In this document: piece after piece, positions 24,376 through 25,810 of the stretch
How the letters are laid out: each line of letters starts with the position of its first letter
How positions within the stretch are numbered: position 1 is the stretch's first letter
Origin: CAZRRV01 sp045660865
GTDB taxonomy: Bacteria > Bacillota > Clostridia > Oscillospirales > Acutalibacteraceae
Assembly (NCBI GenBank): GCA_045660865.1
Contig: JAZREP010000006.1
Span: 1-25,810, forward strand
DNA: 25,810 nucleotides
Direction: 5' to 3'
Translations under genes and position numbers: made by a program
The notes under the pieces: generated by a model
What the model was told of the DNA's origin: nothing
Seen by the model: the letters and a program-made list of their open reading frames with translations, nothing else
The model's database searches: none

Positions 24376-24585
24376 ATGATTTCCTATGAAAAATTATGGC
24401 AGACGATGAAAGAAAAAGGCGTTACTCAATATTCGCTTATTAAGAATCATAATGTTAGTCCTGCGCAAATTACACGATTAAAGCAAAACGAAAGTGTCAG
24501 TACGCATACAATAGAAATTTTTTGTAAAATTCTGAAATGTAATGTAGAAGACATAATGCAGTATATAGCAGATGACGAAATATAA
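24376..24585 (+). CDS. Small Cro/C1-type helix-turn-helix regulator
   Basis: This 69-residue single-domain DNA-binding protein has the compact Cro/C1 fold (HTH_26-like). Helices 2 and 3 fall at about 17-36 (TQYSLIKNHNVSPAQITRLK), followed by VSTHTIEIFCKILKCNVEDI, the usual last helices. An AGGGAGGA RBS is about 11 bases before the ATG. It is the only protein-coding gene on the plus strand in the window and is divergent from the lipoprotein at 24292. The paired palindromes in the gap suggest that it represses the lipoprotein, and perhaps itself. No sensing domain is present, so its activity may depend on level or on a partner. Confidence 0.88.
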   Translation: MISYEKLWQTMKEKGVTQYSLIKNHNVSPAQITRLKQNESVSTHTIEIFCKILKCNVEDIMQYIADDEI

Positions 24586-24610
24586 AAAGCCGTGAAATTC
24601 GCGGCTTTTT
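24584..24610 (+). terminator. Terminator of the small regulator gene
   Basis: The stem AAAAAGCCGTG/CGCGGCTTTTT (one G-T pair) overlaps the stop codon and is followed by a T run. It is the third copy of the hairpin also found at 20874 and 22292. Confidence 0.85.
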
Positions 24611-24634
24611 TTATAGTATAAAGCGAAAATAAAT

Positions 24635-24793
24635 CAATGCGAAGCATTGTATGTAATCCGACGAAGTCGGAATGTACTCATTTCGAAGAAATGTATGTAA
24701 TCAATCCGAAGAAAATACACCTGCGGTGATGCCATACACGCTACGCGTGATTACATACGCCTTGCGGCGATTACATACCAATTCTTCGGATTG
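24635..24793. repeat. Array of short hairpins with repeated linkers
   Basis: This is a non-coding block. Hairpins CAATGC-gaa-GCATTG (24635-24649), CCGAC-gaa-GTCGG (24658-24670) and CATTTC-gaa-GAAATG (24679-24693) are joined by linkers TATGTAAT (24650 and 24694) or ATGTACT. Then CAATCCGAAGA (24702-24712) pairs with TCTTCGGATTG (24783-24793). That pairing encloses further hairpins CACC/GGTG (24718-24728), CACGC/GCGTG (24737-24749) and CGCC/GGCG (24758-24769), with linkers ATTACATAC (24750 and 24770) that are the reverse complement of the first linker type. It resembles a dispersed intergenic repeat element. No gene is seen within it. Confidence 0.85.
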
Positions 24794-24802
24794 GATAAAA
24801 AT

Positions 24803-24826
24803 AAAGGACTACCGAAGTAGTCCTTT
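24803..24826 (-). terminator. Terminator of the rRNA-tRNA operon
   Basis: A 10-bp stem (AAAGGACTAC with GTAGTCCTTT) and CGAA loop is followed on the minus strand by ATTTTTATCC, seven bases after the encoded CCA of tRNA-Asn. Confidence 0.85.
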
Positions 24827-24832
24827 ATTTTT

Positions 24833-24908
24833 TGGCTCCCCCTGTTGGACTCGAACCAACGACAACGCGGTTAACAGCCGCGGGCTCTACCGGCTGAGCT
24901 AAGGAGGA
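24833..24908 (-). tRNA. tRNA-Asn (anticodon GTT)
   Basis: A full cloverleaf reads on the minus strand: acceptor TCCTCCT/AGGGGGA (one T-G pair), D arm with AGCTCAG, anticodon loop CTGTTAA with GTT, T loop TTCGAGT, and an encoded 3' CCA (24833-24835). It is the last gene of the rRNA operon, about 7 bases after 5S. Confidence 0.95.
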
Positions 24909-24915
24909 ATATAAG

Positions 24916-25033
24916 TGTCGGCGAAGCCCTATTTTCCCGGGCAGTCTCCCGCCAAGTATCTTCGGCACAGATGAGCTTAACTTCCGTGTTCGGTATGGGA
25001 ACGGGTGGACCCTCATCGCAATAAACACCGACT
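24916..25033 (-). rRNA. rrf: 5S rRNA
   Basis: The minus strand has the conserved 5S core, including CCGTTCCCATACCGAACACG and GAAGTTAAGCTC. The terminal stem pairs GTCGGTG at the 5' end with CGCCGAC at the 3' end. The length is about 118 bases; the exact ends are approximate. Confidence 0.93.
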
Positions 25034-25044
25034 TATATATCTAA

Positions 25045-25060
25045 AACAGCATATGCTGTT
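25045..25060. repeat. 16-base perfect palindrome between 5S and tRNA-Glu
   Basis: AACAGCATATGCTGTT is fully self-complementary and sits in the short spacer of the rRNA operon. It may form a processing hairpin in the transcript; nothing else supports a function. Confidence 0.6.
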
Positions 25061-25070
25061 CTATTCAATT

Positions 25071-25146
25071 TGGTGACCCGTACGAGATTCGAACTCGTGT
25101 TGCCGGCGTGAGAGGCCGGAGTCTTAGGCCACTTGACCAACGGGCC
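25071..25146 (-). tRNA. tRNA-Glu (anticodon CTC)
   Basis: The minus-strand cloverleaf has acceptor GGCCCGT/ACGGGTC (one G-T pair), D arm GTTGGTCAAGTGGCC, anticodon stem CCGGC/GCCGG with loop CTCTCAC (anticodon CTC), T loop TTCGAAT, and an encoded CCA at 25071-25073. This is the less common Glu isoacceptor. Confidence 0.93.
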
Positions 25147-25182
25147 ATTTGTAAACAGTTTGTTCAACCGTAACTCATAATA

Positions 25183-25258
25183 TGGTGCACCATCAGGGAC
25201 TCGAACCCGGGACACCCTGATTAAGAGTCAGGTGCTCTACCAACTGAGCTAATGGTGC
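25183..25258 (-). tRNA. tRNA-Lys (anticodon CTT)
   Basis: The minus-strand cloverleaf has acceptor GCACCAT/ATGGTGC, D arm AGCTCAGTTGGTAGAGC, anticodon stem CCTGA/TCAGG with loop CTCTTAA (anticodon CTT), T loop TTCGAGT, and an encoded CCA at 25183-25185. It lies in the 23S-5S spacer. Confidence 0.95.
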
Positions 25259-25319
25259 ATATAGACCACCATATACCCTAAAAACTGAACAAAGGAAAAG
25301 CATAAAAAGAGGATTAAAA

Positions 25320-25810
<491 letters not shown>

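Noticed and set aside
24635..24793. Possible CRISPR array.
   Set aside because: The repeated parts are only about 8-9 bases, the units between are self-paired hairpins rather than unique spacers, and no cas genes are near.
24672..24902. An open frame on the plus strand crossing the hairpin array and tRNA-Asn.
   Set aside because: It is antisense to a tRNA and made of repeat sequence, with no RBS; it is a chance frame.

Overview
The window looks like part of a chromosome from a low-to-medium GC, Gram-positive anaerobe of the Clostridia, most likely a gut or rumen Oscillospiraceae/Ruminococcaceae relative. This rests on strong purine-rich ribosome binding sites, a type I dockerin, LplB/LplC-type permeases with a YesM/YesN-type two-component pair, GLUG-repeat and TIG surface modules, and tRNA/5S/23S sequences of Firmicutes type. 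No species can be named from the sequence alone.

Positions 1 to about 20,640 hold one long array of genes, all on the minus strand, that reads as a glycan capture and import locus. In transcription order (right to left) it contains: a consensus promoter and a 225-base leader; two sugar ABC permeases (LplB- and LplC-like); a YesN-like AraC-type response regulator; an intracellular GH20-type hexosaminidase; a YesM-like sensor kinase; then a tightly packed operon of surface genes. That operon has a GLUG-repeat protein with a C-terminal membrane anchor, a small helical protein with a C-terminal anchor, the lipoprotein solute-binding protein, a membrane-anchored protein with a cohesin-like module, a secreted protein with two beta-sandwich domains, and a 1585-residue secreted protein ending in a type I dockerin. 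A further secreted protein runs off the left edge and has its own promoter. Hairpin terminators separate the regulatory and enzyme genes, so the locus is probably several transcripts under common control.

The most interesting proposal is that the anchored cohesin-like protein (7274-9001) and the dockerin protein (931-5688) are a docking pair encoded in one operon. The large beta-helix enzyme or binding protein would then be held at the membrane beside the solute-binding protein and two other anchored proteins. Released sugars would be imported by the permeases and trimmed in the cytoplasm by the GH20 enzyme, with the two-component system sensing them. This is inference; the modules themselves are visible.

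Positions 20,640 to 24,610 hold a possible small RNA or remnant region, an OPA-type MFS transporter, a nicotinamidase-family hydrolase, and a divergent pair: a lipoprotein with an RsgI-like ectodomain and CxxC repeats, and a small Cro/C1-type regulator. The pair shares an intergenic region with a near-consensus promoter and two palindromic operator-like sites. Three of these genes end in almost identical terminators.

Positions 24,630 to 24,795 are a non-coding array of short hairpins with repeated linkers. From 24,803 to the right edge lies the distal end of an rRNA operon on the minus strand, in the order 23S 3' end, tRNA-Lys(CTT), tRNA-Glu(CTC), 5S, tRNA-Asn(GTT), terminator. The two tRNAs between 23S and 5S are an uncommon arrangement.
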